Origin: Gonocerus acuteangulatus
Lineage: Eukaryota > Arthropoda > Insecta > Hemiptera > Coreidae
Reading direction: 5' to 3'
Assembly: GCA_946811695.1 (NCBI GenBank)
Contig: OX328125.1
Coordinates: forward strand, 48,691,321-48,755,320
Length of the DNA stretch: 64,000 nucleotides
Of the stretch, positions 35,201 to 45,456 are shown piece by piece. The number at the start of each line of letters is the position of its first letter. Positions within the stretch are counted from its first letter, which is position 1. The notes beneath the pieces were generated by a model. The model was not told where the DNA came from. It saw nothing but the letters and a program-made list of their open reading frames with translations, and did not search any database. The position numbers were made by a program, and so were the translations under genes.

Positions 35201-35300
35201 GCGTGGAATGAAAAATTAGTCGTTCCTTTGTAACTGGTAAATTATGTCCAATAAGCATTATATTCTTCATTATATCAGCCTTTTTTAGAATCGCATATAT

Positions 35301-35681
35301 CGCACAAGTATTTCTAAAGTGATACAACTCAAAATAAAACTCAACTGAAAATGTGTCCTTGCCTAACCAGGGGGCTGAGCATTTAGACAGGAAGGGTGAC
35401 ACAAGTGCCCTCACTCAGGACCTGACTCAGGAGGGGTGTACAAGCTCTGAAGCTAGGTGTATATACTTTTGATGGTTGATAAAGATATATTTACCATGTC
35501 TTTCATAATCCTAACTATGCCGGTGTGACTAAACTGGCAGTCTTTTTAATATTGCTTAATATTTCTTTGGGATCATCCTGCAGATTAAATTGAATCATTT
35601 GCCCAAGGATTAATAGTCCTAACTAAGCCGGTGTGAATAACACCACTTTTTTAGTTGTGTCATTTTAGAAATACCAGTGCG
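35301..35681 (+). mobile_element. MITE family R, copy 1
   Basis: CGCACAAGTATTTCTAAAGT then GATACAACTCAAAA at the left is matched, inverted, by CGCACTGGTATTTCTAAAAT then GACACAACTAAAAA at the right. The interior (GGGGCTGAGCATTTAGACAG; GGTGTACAAGCTCTGAAGC; CTTTTTAATATTGCTTAATA) recurs twice at 41400-41738 and once, inverted, at 61501-61727. No coding. A CCTAACTA(T/A)GCCGGTGTGA motif is duplicated inside. Confidence 0.7.
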
Positions 35682-35814
35682 ATGTACCATTCTCTGTTCT
35701 CTCTCTTACGTCATGTGTACTTCTATTTTGGATAATATGAAATCTCTGTAAGTAGCTTTGAATAGATACCTGACCTAATATACTGTATTTAACTTTTACT
35801 TTGGATCTCTTGTC

Positions 35815-35875
35815 TAGGCCTTAGATTCATAAGCCTGAGATAGTGTGTTCGATCCCCACCGGCGCACAGTGTAAC
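35815..35875 (+). repeat. tRNA-like SINE head fragment
   Basis: CTTGTCTAGGCCTTAGATTC...GTGTTCGATCCCCACCGG has a recognisable B box (GTTCGATCCCC). It resembles the head of SINE family S1 but is diverged and has no tail. Confidence 0.45.
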
Positions 35876-35902
35876 GAAGTAGTGAGGTTTATGGACAAAA
35901 AG

Positions 35903-37419
35903 TCCGACTCGCAGGAACTGCGTCATCTTAGCGCGGTTCCAGTTCTTTTTTTTCTTTTTTTTTTTTTTTTTTTTTACGGCTCATCTACATCTAGGTCATT
36001 AGCGCCGACATCTAGGGTCTAGCGAGGAATTTTACCAGCGAGCCGTGGGATGATAAAATTCCTGCCGGAGTTTGGGAATCGAACCCACCATCTCCCGCTT
36101 ATGAATCCAAGGCGCTAGCCAATCCAAGGCGCTAGCCATTAGACCACGGGAGGCCCCGGTTCTTGTTCATATCCCTATTCTCATTTGAAAAGCATAGAAT
36201 AGAAACAGATAATATTTTCCTCGGCCTTTGTTCAAAGGGTTTTATGGCTATACCTGGGGTTAGGGTCGGGTCCGCAAGACCCTAGAAACCTCTTCTAGCG
36301 ATACTTCATTTCATACGTTTCAATGAATTGGAAAATATCAAAAATTTTCACATATTCCTGTGTTCTTTTACTATAGTAATAATTCTACAGATAAAATCAA
36401 TTAAAAAATAAAATAAAAAAACCAACAGCATAAAGGCAATTGAAAATATTCAAAAGACGTCATCGAATCTTTTTCTCTTGGCAAGCTATGTTTCTAACAA
36501 TGAATTGTTTTTCTTATTTTGCCTAATCTGTTTTATTGTAAAATACATTATCCAAATATAAGCAATTAAAAAATAACAAGGAATAAAAACAGACAAAAAG
36601 AACAGTTCGAATAAGCAAAATCCATTACTTTAATGTTTTAAGCACTTATTTCTCCGATTGACATCGCCTAATCAAAACTTTCGTCAGAACCTTTTTTGTA
36701 GAGCATTTAGTAAGCTTTCTAATGGTATTGTTTTGTTTGCCAAGATTCTCAACCTTTTTCGAGATATTAAGGAAAATATACAGAGTTACCAAAACTTTTT
36801 ATGTCTGTTAATAAAATATTTTATTCTAACCCTTCCTTAACTCCAAACGTAACCAAAATTTCAACATATTAGTTTTAATGATAGTAAAACATGCAGAAAA
36901 TGTTTCAACTGAATCCCATGATTCTAAGTACCCAAACCAAAAACGGTATTCAAAAAGTATTTTTCCAATTTTCTCAAAAACTGTTAAAGCTATCGCCGTT
37001 TCATCATTCGTTTTACTAGCCAAAGAAGCCTATAAAACGAGTACTTACAAGCTTATGAACTCAAAAACGTAAGCGTTACGATTTTTTTTTGCGCGAATTT
37101 CGCCCCAAATGCCATCTTCCAGTGGGCGGATTTTGCTGGTTAACGAACTTGACCTTTCAAATTGGACGACAGATTTTTGTACCAAATTTCATGAAAATCG
37201 GACCATCAGGGAAGCCAGAAATCCGCGAACAGACAAATATATGTATAAATAAATATATTCATATATATATATATATATATACAAATTTTAAAAACCGTTA
37301 TTTTCGGTCTCTAGGGGTTCTGAAACGCGAAATTTTCTAGTCGGCACTTCCGGATTGTTTCATTGTATCAACCTTATAAGCGGGGTTCCTCCCTATGGGG
37401 GAGGGAGGAACCGCGCTAA
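35903..37419 (+). mobile_element. Helitron/Helentron-like element, family A copy 3, carrying an S1 SINE
   Basis: Starts TCCGACTCGCAGGAACTGCG, has TTAGCGCGGTTCC, and ends with the GGGGGAGGGAGGAACC hairpin and CGCGCTAA at 37419. A minus-strand S1 SINE sits immediately after the 5' subterminal repeat (35941-36157). The (AT)n tract is short here (about 37258-37281). The body is about 97% similar by eye to the minus-strand copy at 38084-41384, which has the same SINE at the same site. Confidence 0.8.
35941..36157 (-). mobile_element. tRNA-derived SINE, family S1, inside family A copy 3
   Basis: Minus strand: GGCCTCCCGTGGTCTAATGG, CTAGCGCCTTGGATTCATAA, GCGGGAGATGGTGGGTTCGA, TTCCCAAACTCCGGCAGG, then CATCCCACGGCTCGCTGG, GATGTCGGCGCTAATGACC and an A-rich end. 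A box (GTGGTCTAATGG) and B box (GGTTCGATTCC) are good. A 16-bp piece containing CCAAGGCGCTAGCCA is duplicated in the head (36108-36138). GGTTC(C) lies on both sides, consistent with a short target duplication. Confidence 0.85.
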
Positions 37420-37510
37420 AATCACTAACCACTAGTTATTTTCAAATAAACATTTTTATCAATTGAAATCAACTCAAGGTAACAATAGTATAATAATGCA
37501 TACTATACGG

Positions 37511-38080
37511 CTATAATAATATTAATTGTAATATTAATAGAAATAATATAGCAGGTAATAATATTATTAATAACAATATTATAAAATATATTATAACTGT
37601 ATCATATAATGTAGTAATATTATAGTAGTAAATTATACTTATAGTAATATTGCCATAGAATAAAAATATTTTACCATTTTCTGTGAAATTATTAAATAAT
37701 TTCTTAATTCCGAGTCTGAATCGTTTTTGGATTCTTGAGAATGTAAACTTATATCGAAACCCAAATGTATTTTGATTATTAATGTCATCCTCTATTATAC
37801 ATTCATTAATGTCTGGACTGATTTTGCTTTGCCTTTTTATAATTTTTCTCCGTAGAGAAAGCTCTTTGCCAGATATCAGAAGAACCCGGCGCTTTTTTGA
37901 TCTCTCAAACAACGCTGTAAACTCTTTTTTATGTCTGCCTCTAAGGAAGCCGGAAGGGCCATCAGGGCGCGAATATCTTTTTTCTTGACAAAAATTAATA
38001 ACAATTTCTTCTAAGTTGATATATTGTTTCAACCAGTATTTATATAAGAGTTTTTTTCTCTGCGGTGAACACGTTCCCAC
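37511..38080 (-). CDS. Unrecognised 189-codon open frame between two inverted A elements
   Basis: Not recognised. It runs from an ATG at 38080 to a stop near 37511, filling the 664-bp gap between A copies 3 and 4. The N-terminal ~110 residues are basic and of ordinary composition (for example YWLKQYINLEEIVINFCQEK and RKIIKRQSKISPDI). The last ~50 residues are almost only Ile, Leu and Tyr and reflect AT-rich DNA. The ATG lies four bases inside the flank of the A copy 4 end. It could be a small exon, a piece of an unknown element, or chance. No splice sites or polyadenylation signal could be tied to it. Confidence 0.25.
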   Translation of the reverse strand: MGTCSPQRKKLLYKYWLKQYINLEEIVINFCQEKRYSRPDGPSGFLRGRHKKEFTALFERSKKRRVLLISGKELSLRRKIIKRQSKISPDINECIIEDDINNQNTFGFRYKFTFSRIQKRFRLGIKKLFNNFTENGKIFLFYGNITISIIYYYNITTLYDTVIIYFIILLLIILLPAILFLLILQLILL

Positions 38081-38219
38081 ATTTTAGCGCGGTTCCTCCC
38101 TCCCCCATAGGGAGGAACCCCGCTTATAGGGTTGATACAATGAAACAAACTGGAAGTGCCGACTAGAAAATTTCGCGTTTCAGAACCCCTAGAGACCGAA
38201 AATAACGGTGGTTCAAATT

Positions 38220-38291
<72 letters not shown>

Positions 38292-38294
<3 letters not shown>

Positions 38295-40016
38295 GGTGTC
38301 CCGTAAATGTCTAGTCATATTGTGAGGGGTGATAGAGGACCCTTAGGGGAACAAAAAATGTTCTATGACGATTTCCCGAATTCACGCCCATAAGGGAGAA
38401 AACGTCGTTTTATTGGTTTTTCGAGACAAACGTACTTGTTAGAAGAATAGTCGTCGTAGCTCCGTCCCAAGTGGTACTACTAGAAAGGAAGTGAAACCAA
38501 TCGAAAGCTGTGTAAATTTACTATAAGACTAGTTGGGAGTAAACGTAAAAATGAATGAATGTAAGTATGTATATCTTACCAAAAGAAGGCAATTCTAAAT
38601 TTCCTGACATTTTATTGATATTTCTTTCCAGCGTTACTCCTCAATAAGCAGGATCTGAGATTTCCGGGTTTCAGAAAAACTTCCTCATTTAACCAGCTTT
38701 CCATTAATGTATCATAACCCTGTGTTATTGAAGTATTTGAACGATTTAAGAACAAAAACTTTAAAAAAAACATGGATCTGTGAAAAGAAAATTATATTTT
38801 TTTCTTCACTTTATTCAAAAAGCTGAAGGGAAATATTTTTTTTATAAATGTTTACATAAATATTAAGTAAATATTTCCTTAAAAGAATAAAAAAAATTAC
38901 TTCCACGGATATAAAAAAAAATCTTAGAACAGTAAATAAATAAAATAAACATTTATTTTGAATTTATTAATTCAGGTAACTAATACTGGGTCCAGGAGGC
39001 GGCCATTAAGGAACCCCAACCATACATTAACCTCAAAAATTACTATTTTTACCTATATCACGCATTTGAACACATTTTTACAGGACTATGTACATATTAT
39101 TTATGAGGGATAGAATTTTTAATTACCACAACAAAAACGCATGGGCTCAGAATCCCAGTGAGTTTCACAAGCGTAGCCATCAGTATTAATTTAAGGTAAA
39201 GCATTTGTTTTCTAAATATAAGTACCTGTAAAAATGTGTTCAAATGCGTGATCTAGGTAAAAATAATAATTTTTGAGGTTAATGTATGGTTGGGGTTCCT
39301 TAATGGCCGCCTCCTGGACCCAGTATTAGTTACCTGAATTAACAAATTCAAAATAAATGTGTATTTTATTTATTTACTGTTTTAGGAATTTTTTCTATAA
39401 TAGTGGAAGTAATTTTTTTTTTTTGTTTTAAGTAAATATTTACTTAATATTTATGTAAACATTTATAAAAATAAATATTTCCCTTCAGCTTTTTGAATAA
39501 ACTGAAGAAAAAAACATAATTTTCTTTTCACAGATCCATGTTTTTTTTTAAACTTTTGTACTTAAACCGTTCAAATACTTCAATAACACAGGGTTGTGAT
39601 ACATGAATGGAAAGCTGGTTAAATGAGAAAGTTTTTCTGAAACCCGGAAATCTCAGATCCTGCCCATTGAGGAGTAACGCTGGAAAGAAATATCAATAAA
39701 ATGTCAGGAAATTTAGAATTGCCTTCTTTTTGTAAGATATACATACATACATTCATTCATTTTTACGTTTACTCCCAACTAGTCTTATAGTAATTTTACT
39801 CAGCTTTCGATTGGTTTCACTCCCTTTCTAGTAGTACCACCTGGGACGGAGCTACAACCATTATATTTCTAAAAACCACGTTTGTCTCGATAAAACAATA
39901 AAACGACGTTTTCTCCCTTATGGGCGTGAATTCGGGAAATCGTCATAGAACATTTTTTGTTCCCCTAAGAGTCCTCTATCACCCCTCACAATATGACTAG
40001 ACATTTACGGGACACC

Positions 40017-40019
<3 letters not shown>
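38292..40019. mobile_element. 1.73-kb near-perfect palindromic DNA transposon, TA-flanked
   Basis: Starts CAGGGTGTCCCGTAAATGTC and ends GACATTTACGGGACACCCTG, with TA on each side. The arms (38292-39084 and 39235-40019) are inverted copies over about 790 bases with few differences, separated by a unique ~150-bp spacer. Shared landmarks in both arms include CCTCCTGGACCCAGTATTAG (and its complement) and GATCTGAGATTTCCGGGTTT. No transposase-like coding was seen. The termini and TA target fit a Tc1/mariner-type non-autonomous foldback; it sits inside the (AT)n tract of A copy 4. Confidence 0.9.
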
Positions 40020-40091
<72 letters not shown>

Positions 40092-41155
40092 TCTGTTCGC
40101 TCTCTAGCTAGAAGACGAATGGTCCGATTTTGATGAAATTTGGTACAAAAATCCTTCGTCCAATTTGAAAGGTCAAGTTCGTTAACCAGCAAAATCCGCC
40201 TACTGGAAGATGGCGTTTGGGGCGAAATTCGCGCAAAAAAAATCGTAACGCTTACGTTTTTGAGTTCATAAGCTTCTAAGTACTCGTTCTATATGATTCC
40301 TGGGCTAGGAAAACGAATGAAACCATTTTCAAGGCGATAGCTTTAACCATTTTCGAGATAATTGGAAAAATATTTTTTGAATACCGTTTTTGGTTTGGGT
40401 ACTTAGAATCATGGGATTCAGTTGAAACATTTTCCGCATGTTCTACTTTCATCAAAACTAATATGGTTACGTTTGGAGTTAAGGAAGGGTTAGAATAAAA
40501 TATTTTATTAACAGACTTAAAAAATTTTGGTAACTTTGTATATTTTCCTTAATATCTCGAAAAAGGTTGAGAATCTTGGTAAACGAAAGAATACCATTAG
40601 AAAGCTTACTAAATGTTCTACAAAAAAGGTTCTGATGAAAGTTTTGATTAGGCGATGTCAATCGGAGAAATAAGTGCTTAAAACATTAAAGTAATTGATT
40701 TTGCTTATTCGAACTGTTCTTTTTGTCTGTTTTTATTCCTTGTTATTTTTTAATTGCTTATAGTTGGATAATGTATATTACAATAAAACAGATTAGGCAA
40801 AATAAGAAAAACAATTCATTGTTAGAAATATAGCTTGCCAAGAGAAAAAGATTCGTTGACGTCTTTTGAATATTTTCAATTGCCTTTATGCTGTTGGTTT
40901 TTTTATTTTATTTTTTAATTGATTTTATCTGTAGAATTGTTACTATAGTAAAAGAACACAGGAATGTGTGAAAATATTTGATATTTTCCAATTCATTGAA
41001 ACGTATGAAATGAAGTATCGGTAGAAGAGGATTCTAGGGTCTTGCGGACCTGACCCCAGGTATAGCCATAAAACCCTTTGAACAAAGGCCGAGGAAAATA
41101 TTATCTGTTTCTATTCTATGCTTTTCAAATGAGAATAGGGATATGAACAGGAACC

Positions 41156-41345
41156 GGGGTCTCCCGTGGTCTAATGCTAGCGCCTTGGATTCATAAGCGG
41201 GAGATGGTGGGTTCGATTCCCAACCTCCGGCAGGAATTTTATCATCCCACGGCTCGCTGGTGAAATTCCTCGCTACACCCTGGATGTCGGCGCTAATGAC
41301 CTAGATGTATATGTGCCGTAAAAAAAAAAACAAAAAAAAAAAAAC
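41156..41345 (+). mobile_element. tRNA-derived SINE, family S1, inside family A copy 4
   Basis: GGGGTCTCCCGTGGTCTAAT, GCTAGCGCCTTGGATTCATA, GATGGTGGGTTCGATTCCC, then GGCAGGAATTTTATCATCCC, CGGCTCGCTGGTGAAATTCC, TGGATGTCGGCGCTAATGAC and an A-rich tail. Flanked by GGAACC on both sides (41150-41155 and 41347-41352). Confidence 0.88.
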
Positions 41346-41399
41346 TGGAACCGCGCTAAGATGACGCAGTTCCTGCGAGTCGGACTTTTTTTACATATA

Positions 41400-41738
41400 A
41401 TATAGGACTAAACTGGCAGTCTTTTTAATATTGCTTAATATTTCTTTAGGGTCATCCTGCAGATTAAATTGAATCATTTGCCCAAGGATTAATACCGTTT
41501 GCCTAACCAGGGGGCTGAGCATTTAGACTGGAAGGGTGACACAAGTGCCCTCTGGTGTACAAGCTCTGAAGCTAGGTGTATATACTTTTGATGGTTGATA
41601 AAGATATATTTACCATGTCTTTCATAATCCTAACTATGCCGGTGTGACTAAACTGGCAGTCTTTTTAATATTGCTTAATATTTCTTTGGGATCATCCTGC
41701 AGATTAAATTGAATCATTTGCCCAAGGATTAATACCGT
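41400..41738 (+). repeat. MITE family R, partial tandem copies
   Basis: CTAAACTGGCAGTCTTTTTA ... CCCAAGGATTAATACCGTTT occurs at 41405-41500 and again at 41648-41745, with the family R middle block (GGGGCTGAGCATTTAGACTG ... CTATGCCGGTGTGA) between. Same strand as copy 1 at 35301-35681. Terminal repeats are missing. Confidence 0.75.
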
Positions 41739-41749
41739 TTGCTTGGATT

Positions 41750-42300
41750 TATCCATATTTTTTTCAAATTTGGAAGAAAAAGTGATGATGGATCTAAAAA
41801 TAAAAATCTTTGGAATCGGCAAATTTCGGTAAACTAAATTAACCTCAGTACATTATACTTGAGGTGAACTTTAAGCTCTAAAAAACTTGGGATGTGAGAT
41901 GTGTTCAGATGAAGTTGTTAAGTTATGGTCTATCAAAATTTTATGCTTAAAAAAATTTCAACGATCAATGAAGAATAATTTAGGATAAATAATAAGGGAG
42001 TAATTACCCATAATCAATTCTATCACATAAAAAAGGAAGAGTTTTGACGTAATTTCCTTCGGATGACTTATTAAAAACACTGTCCTATCTTCTACGAGAG
42101 AGGCTCAAACTGATTGTTGGTATGAAACAGGTTTTAAAGACATTGCCTTGTTTATAATACTGCTACTGTGTTTGTTGATCAAAATAAAACTAATATTTAT
42201 TAGTTTTATACGATTTTAATTCCTTGAATAGTTTCTAAACTTAGCTAGAGGATTAAAAATTAAATATAAGAAAACAAAAATTGAGGTTTTTGTTCATTGG
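41750..42300. other. AT-rich sequence, no gene seen
   Basis: No repeat or gene recognised. Confidence 0.5.
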
Positions 42301-42312
42301 ACGTTACACTGT

Positions 42313-42427
42313 GCGGCGGCAGGAATTTTCTCATCCCACGGCTCGCTGGGAAAATTCCTCGCTGCAAAATTCCCTGGATGTCGGCGCTAATGGCCTAGAT
42401 TTGTCGATGTGCCGAAGAAAAAAAAAA
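42313..42427 (+). mobile_element. SINE family S1, 3' fragment
   Basis: GGCAGGAATTTTCTCATCCC, CGGCTCGCTGGGAAAATTCC, TGGATGTCGGCGCTAATGGC and an A tail match the body of the full S1 copies. The tRNA-like head is missing. It lies directly against the downstream edge of the minus-strand coding exon at 42428-42716. Confidence 0.8.
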
Positions 42428-42716
42428 CTGTCGAAAGATGCACACACTGTCATATAAGAGTCTTCAGAAACTTCCTTGAGACGCTTGTAGCCTAGCTGAG
42501 TAGGAAATACTAGCTTGCGGCGTCCTTGGTCTCCACGTGTGAACTGTGCCACTGACGTCAGCTCTCTGGTCATCACTAGTGCCTCACGGCCGGTCTCCTT
42601 GTCCACTCCCGTCCTCATCCCTTCTTCCTCTGGAGGAATGGATATGATAGCTCTTATCGTTTTCTGTCCCTTCTTATTCCTCGTAAAGGCACCAATGCAC
42701 GCACTCGGAAATGTTG
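42428..42716 (-). CDS. Candidate coding exon of an unidentified protein
   Basis: Read on the minus strand, a single uninterrupted frame of about 96 codons encodes an ordinary, charged protein segment with pieces such as FTRNKKGQKTIRAIISIPPE, GVDKETGREALVMTRELTS, FTRGDQGRRKLVFPTQLGYK and RLKEVSEDSYMTVCASFDS. The exon begins after a good acceptor (pyrimidine-rich CCTGCGCCCCTTACCTAG, ending at 42717), entering within a codon. It ends near TTCGACAG at 42428, next to an S1 SINE that may have displaced the donor. GC content is about half, far above the surroundings. I do not recognise the family. The plus-strand open frame over the same bases (42515-42724) is its shadow. It may be a host exon in a large intron-rich gene or an isolated relic. 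Confidence 0.55.
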
Positions 42717-42812
42717 CTAGGTAAGGGGCGCAGGTTTATTATTATACCATATACATATTTCCATGGAAAAGGATGCCTAAACTCCGGTAAATAGTAGTTT
42801 TATTAACGCTAC

Positions 42813-42963
42813 GGCCACGACCATAACCATATTGAACGCACCGGTTTCTGAATATTGCTAAAGTTATAAAACAGTATTATAAAAGAGAGTCAACTTGTTG
42901 ATAGCCTGGCGCTAAAAGCCCAATTGTTGATACGCCGCAAGAAAAGAAAAGAAAAAAAAAGAA
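42813..42963 (+). mobile_element. 5S rRNA-derived SINE, copy 3, internally deleted and decayed
   Basis: GGCCACGACCATAACCATAT then GAACGCACCGG is the 5' third of a 5S rRNA. The promoter region is largely lost (TTGCTAAAGTTATAAAACAG). The family tail remains (GATAGCCTGGCGCTAAAAGC ... TTGTTGATACGCCGC), followed by an A/G-rich end. It shows that the family starts at the 5S 5' end. Confidence 0.7.
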
Positions 42964-43694
42964 GAGCTTTATTTATTATTTCTTTATTCCTATGGAGAGC
43001 TCCACATCAAGGGTGATCTGCTCAAAAGAAAGAGCTATAAAGAATAGAAAAAATAATGGTGTCTCTTTGGCAATATTAAATGACGCAACATAACAAGATT
43101 AAAATAAAAATACAGAAAAAATATCTGGACAAATAAGCAATAACTATGTACTTCTTATATTTCTTCTAACCCTCCAAATTTCAATATTTTCTTTTGTGTC
43201 GTGGCAAAGAAAATATAATTCATGTGTTGTTTGTTTTTTTTTTTCAAATAAAACATTCAACTTTTATTAATTCTGAGATTTGCTTTAGGAGCACATGTAC
43301 ATTTTGTTTCATTATTTCTAGATATTATCCTAAAAATATTTTTAAAACTTTTTCTCTTGTGAATTTTTTTAAAAGTAGGATAAATTCGGTTTCGTTCAAA
43401 TATTTTGTTAAACATTTCACAAATTGCAGCCAAACATCCGTGGTTAGTGGTCGCTAGTCATTCGAAAGCTCAGAACCTTTCCTACAAAAAAGGTTTTAAT
43501 GCTACATTCGACTACCTTAGTCGGAGAAAAGGATTTATAAAATTTCATTATTTTGAAGGCGTTTATCATTAATTTAATTGATCCTTTGGTTATCATTTGT
43601 GAAATCCCCCTTGAGTCTGCTCCTATGTAAGCAGAATTGTATCTTGATATTCAGTCAAATATCCAGGATAGGTTTAATTTCTAAAAAAAAAAGG
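42964..43694. other. AT-rich sequence, no gene seen
   Basis: An 87-codon open frame at 43194-43457 is Phe/Ile/Ser-rich without a domain, and is not called. Confidence 0.5.
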
Positions 43695-43984
43695 TCCGAC
43701 TCGCAGGAACTGCAGCATCTTAGCGCGGTTCCGTTCATGTCCCTAGTGCCATTTGATAAGCTTAGAAAAGAAATAAACTTTTTTTTTTTTTTATATATCT
43801 CGTGAAAATTGTCAAAATCCTCTCGAACATCTCGAATAAAATTGATATTAAGGCGTCAGGACACCGACAGTAGCTAACTTTTACACAGAAGCGGAAATTA
43901 CAGAATCTGGCTCTCATTCTAAAGCAAAGCTCTATAAATCAATACAAAATATGCCTAATAAAGCCTTTCTAGAGGATACAGAAG

Positions 43985-44237
43985 CATGGGCGTATATGAG
44001 GGGGGGGGGCTGAGGGGGCTGCAGCCCCTCCCGAAATTTTGAATTGATGATAAAAACTTCTCGTAAAACCCTTAAAAATAAATTAAATAAGATCACTTAG
44101 TTCATAAAACATATTTTATTTTACGTGTAATAGCGTTTTAGTTGCCTAAAACTATTCCAAGCTCTAAATATTTAGTACTCCATACCCTGGAAATGGTCTC
44201 AGCCCCCCCCCCGAAATTGTTTTTATATACGCCCATG
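43985..44237 (-). mobile_element. hAT-like MITE, copy 4, with exact 8-bp duplication
   Basis: Starts CATGGGCGTATATGAGG and ends TATATACGCCCATG. Flanked by TACAGAAG at 43977-43984 and 44238-44245. The interior reads inverted relative to copy 2 (GAGGGGGCTGCAGCCCCTCC at its left side). Confidence 0.88.
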
Positions 44238-45378
44238 TACAGAAGGATCAAGAAGAAGTACACAAGATTGAGTAGAATACCCTGCCTAATATAGCCTATA
44301 TAGAATAATATGCCGAATAAAACATATCTAGTAAATACACAAGGACAAATAAAAGTCTTGACGAATAACAAGTCAAGAAAAAAAACTTTATTTAACAAAA
44401 TAAAACAAAGTTTAGTTGCCCAACTACAATAGAATAATATACCTAATTAAGTCTATGGAGTAGACACAAATGGACCAAAAACAAGTCTTGTGGAATATTG
44501 TTTTTTTTTTTTCTAATTAAATACTTTTTATCAATATTTAGTATATAACCTTTGTTGAAAACTATTGATTGCTAATTGATGAATCGGTTTACAACTAAGT
44601 AGTCTTTATGAATATTTAGTATATAACCGTATGTTTGGATCTGAGTTTTTGGGGTGCTCTCCGCCTAGGCTTTGTATTTGTGTCGGCAGATACCTGTGGT
44701 ATATTTACAGCTCTTGAGAATCTTAGCAGGTAAATTTCCTGCGGCCCCCTTGTTTCTACGGGTATTGAACCGCCATATTCGCTCATAGTATCTAACCGTT
44801 GTGAAGTTTATTTTTTGGATTTAGGACTTAATATACATATGTAGACTAAATCATAGCAAGAAGTAATCCTCCGTCGTCGGTTCTTAACTATGTAGACTCG
44901 CTAATGTTATCAAATCTTAGATACATCTTATTTAAAATCCACAGCAAAAACACGACATTTCATCAGAATCCCCTGCTGAATAAAACTTATGTAGAATAAT
45001 ATGCAAAATAAAGCCTATCTAGTGGATAAAAATAGAGGAAAAAAGCCGTTCGTGGTGGTAAAAAATCTTAAAAGTATTTCGCTCAGAAATCTCCGAAATA
45101 TTGTCACTAATTTTACGTATCCTGTTTTATAGCCAAATAGATTTATATTCTATAATCAATTAGAAAAACCTACTAACAATAAAAAACTATGGGTAACAGA
45201 TGAAAATAGGGAATACCAAGAATAATTCTAAAGAATGAAATCAACACCAGAACTGTAATCTAGATATTCATACGGCATCTTCGAATTCTAACAAACAAAA
45301 TATTGATTCTAATTATACGTATCCTGTTTTATTGACAAATACATTTGACTACTATAAGCAATTAAAAACACTAGGGAA

Positions 45379-45456
45379 TATGCCAAGGAACTCGGAGTAG
45401 GAGCCTCGACAGTTTCAAGACATTTGAAGGAAATCGACAAATCCAAAACTGACATT
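45379..45456 (+). pseudogene. Short mariner-type transposase helix-turn-helix fragment
   Basis: About 25 codons read AKELGVGASTVSRHLKEIDK, which resembles the second DNA-binding helix-turn-helix of mariner transposases (xLxVxxxTVSxHLKxIGK). It is bounded by unrelated AT-rich sequence and lies inside the composite A copy 5, so it looks like a captured or isolated fragment. The family assignment rests on motif resemblance only. Confidence 0.5.

Larger units (their letters stand above)
38084..41384 (-). mobile_element. Helitron/Helentron-like element, family A copy 4, carrying an S1 SINE and a 1.7-kb palindromic element
   Basis: On the minus strand it starts at 41384 with TCCGACTCGCAGGAACTGCG and ends at 38084 with the hairpin and CGCGCTAA. 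The S1 SINE is at about 41156-41345, at the same position as in copy 3. The (AT)n tract is split into 38221-38291 and 40020-40088 by a palindromic element at 38292-40019. Without the insertions it has the same structure and nearly the same length as copy 3. Copies 3 and 4 face each other across 664 bp. Confidence 0.8.

Noticed and set aside
42515..42724. Plus-strand open frame ending at a donor-like GGTAAG
   Set aside because: It lies opposite a much more protein-like minus-strand frame with a good acceptor; the GGTAAG is the complement of the CTTACC part of that acceptor.
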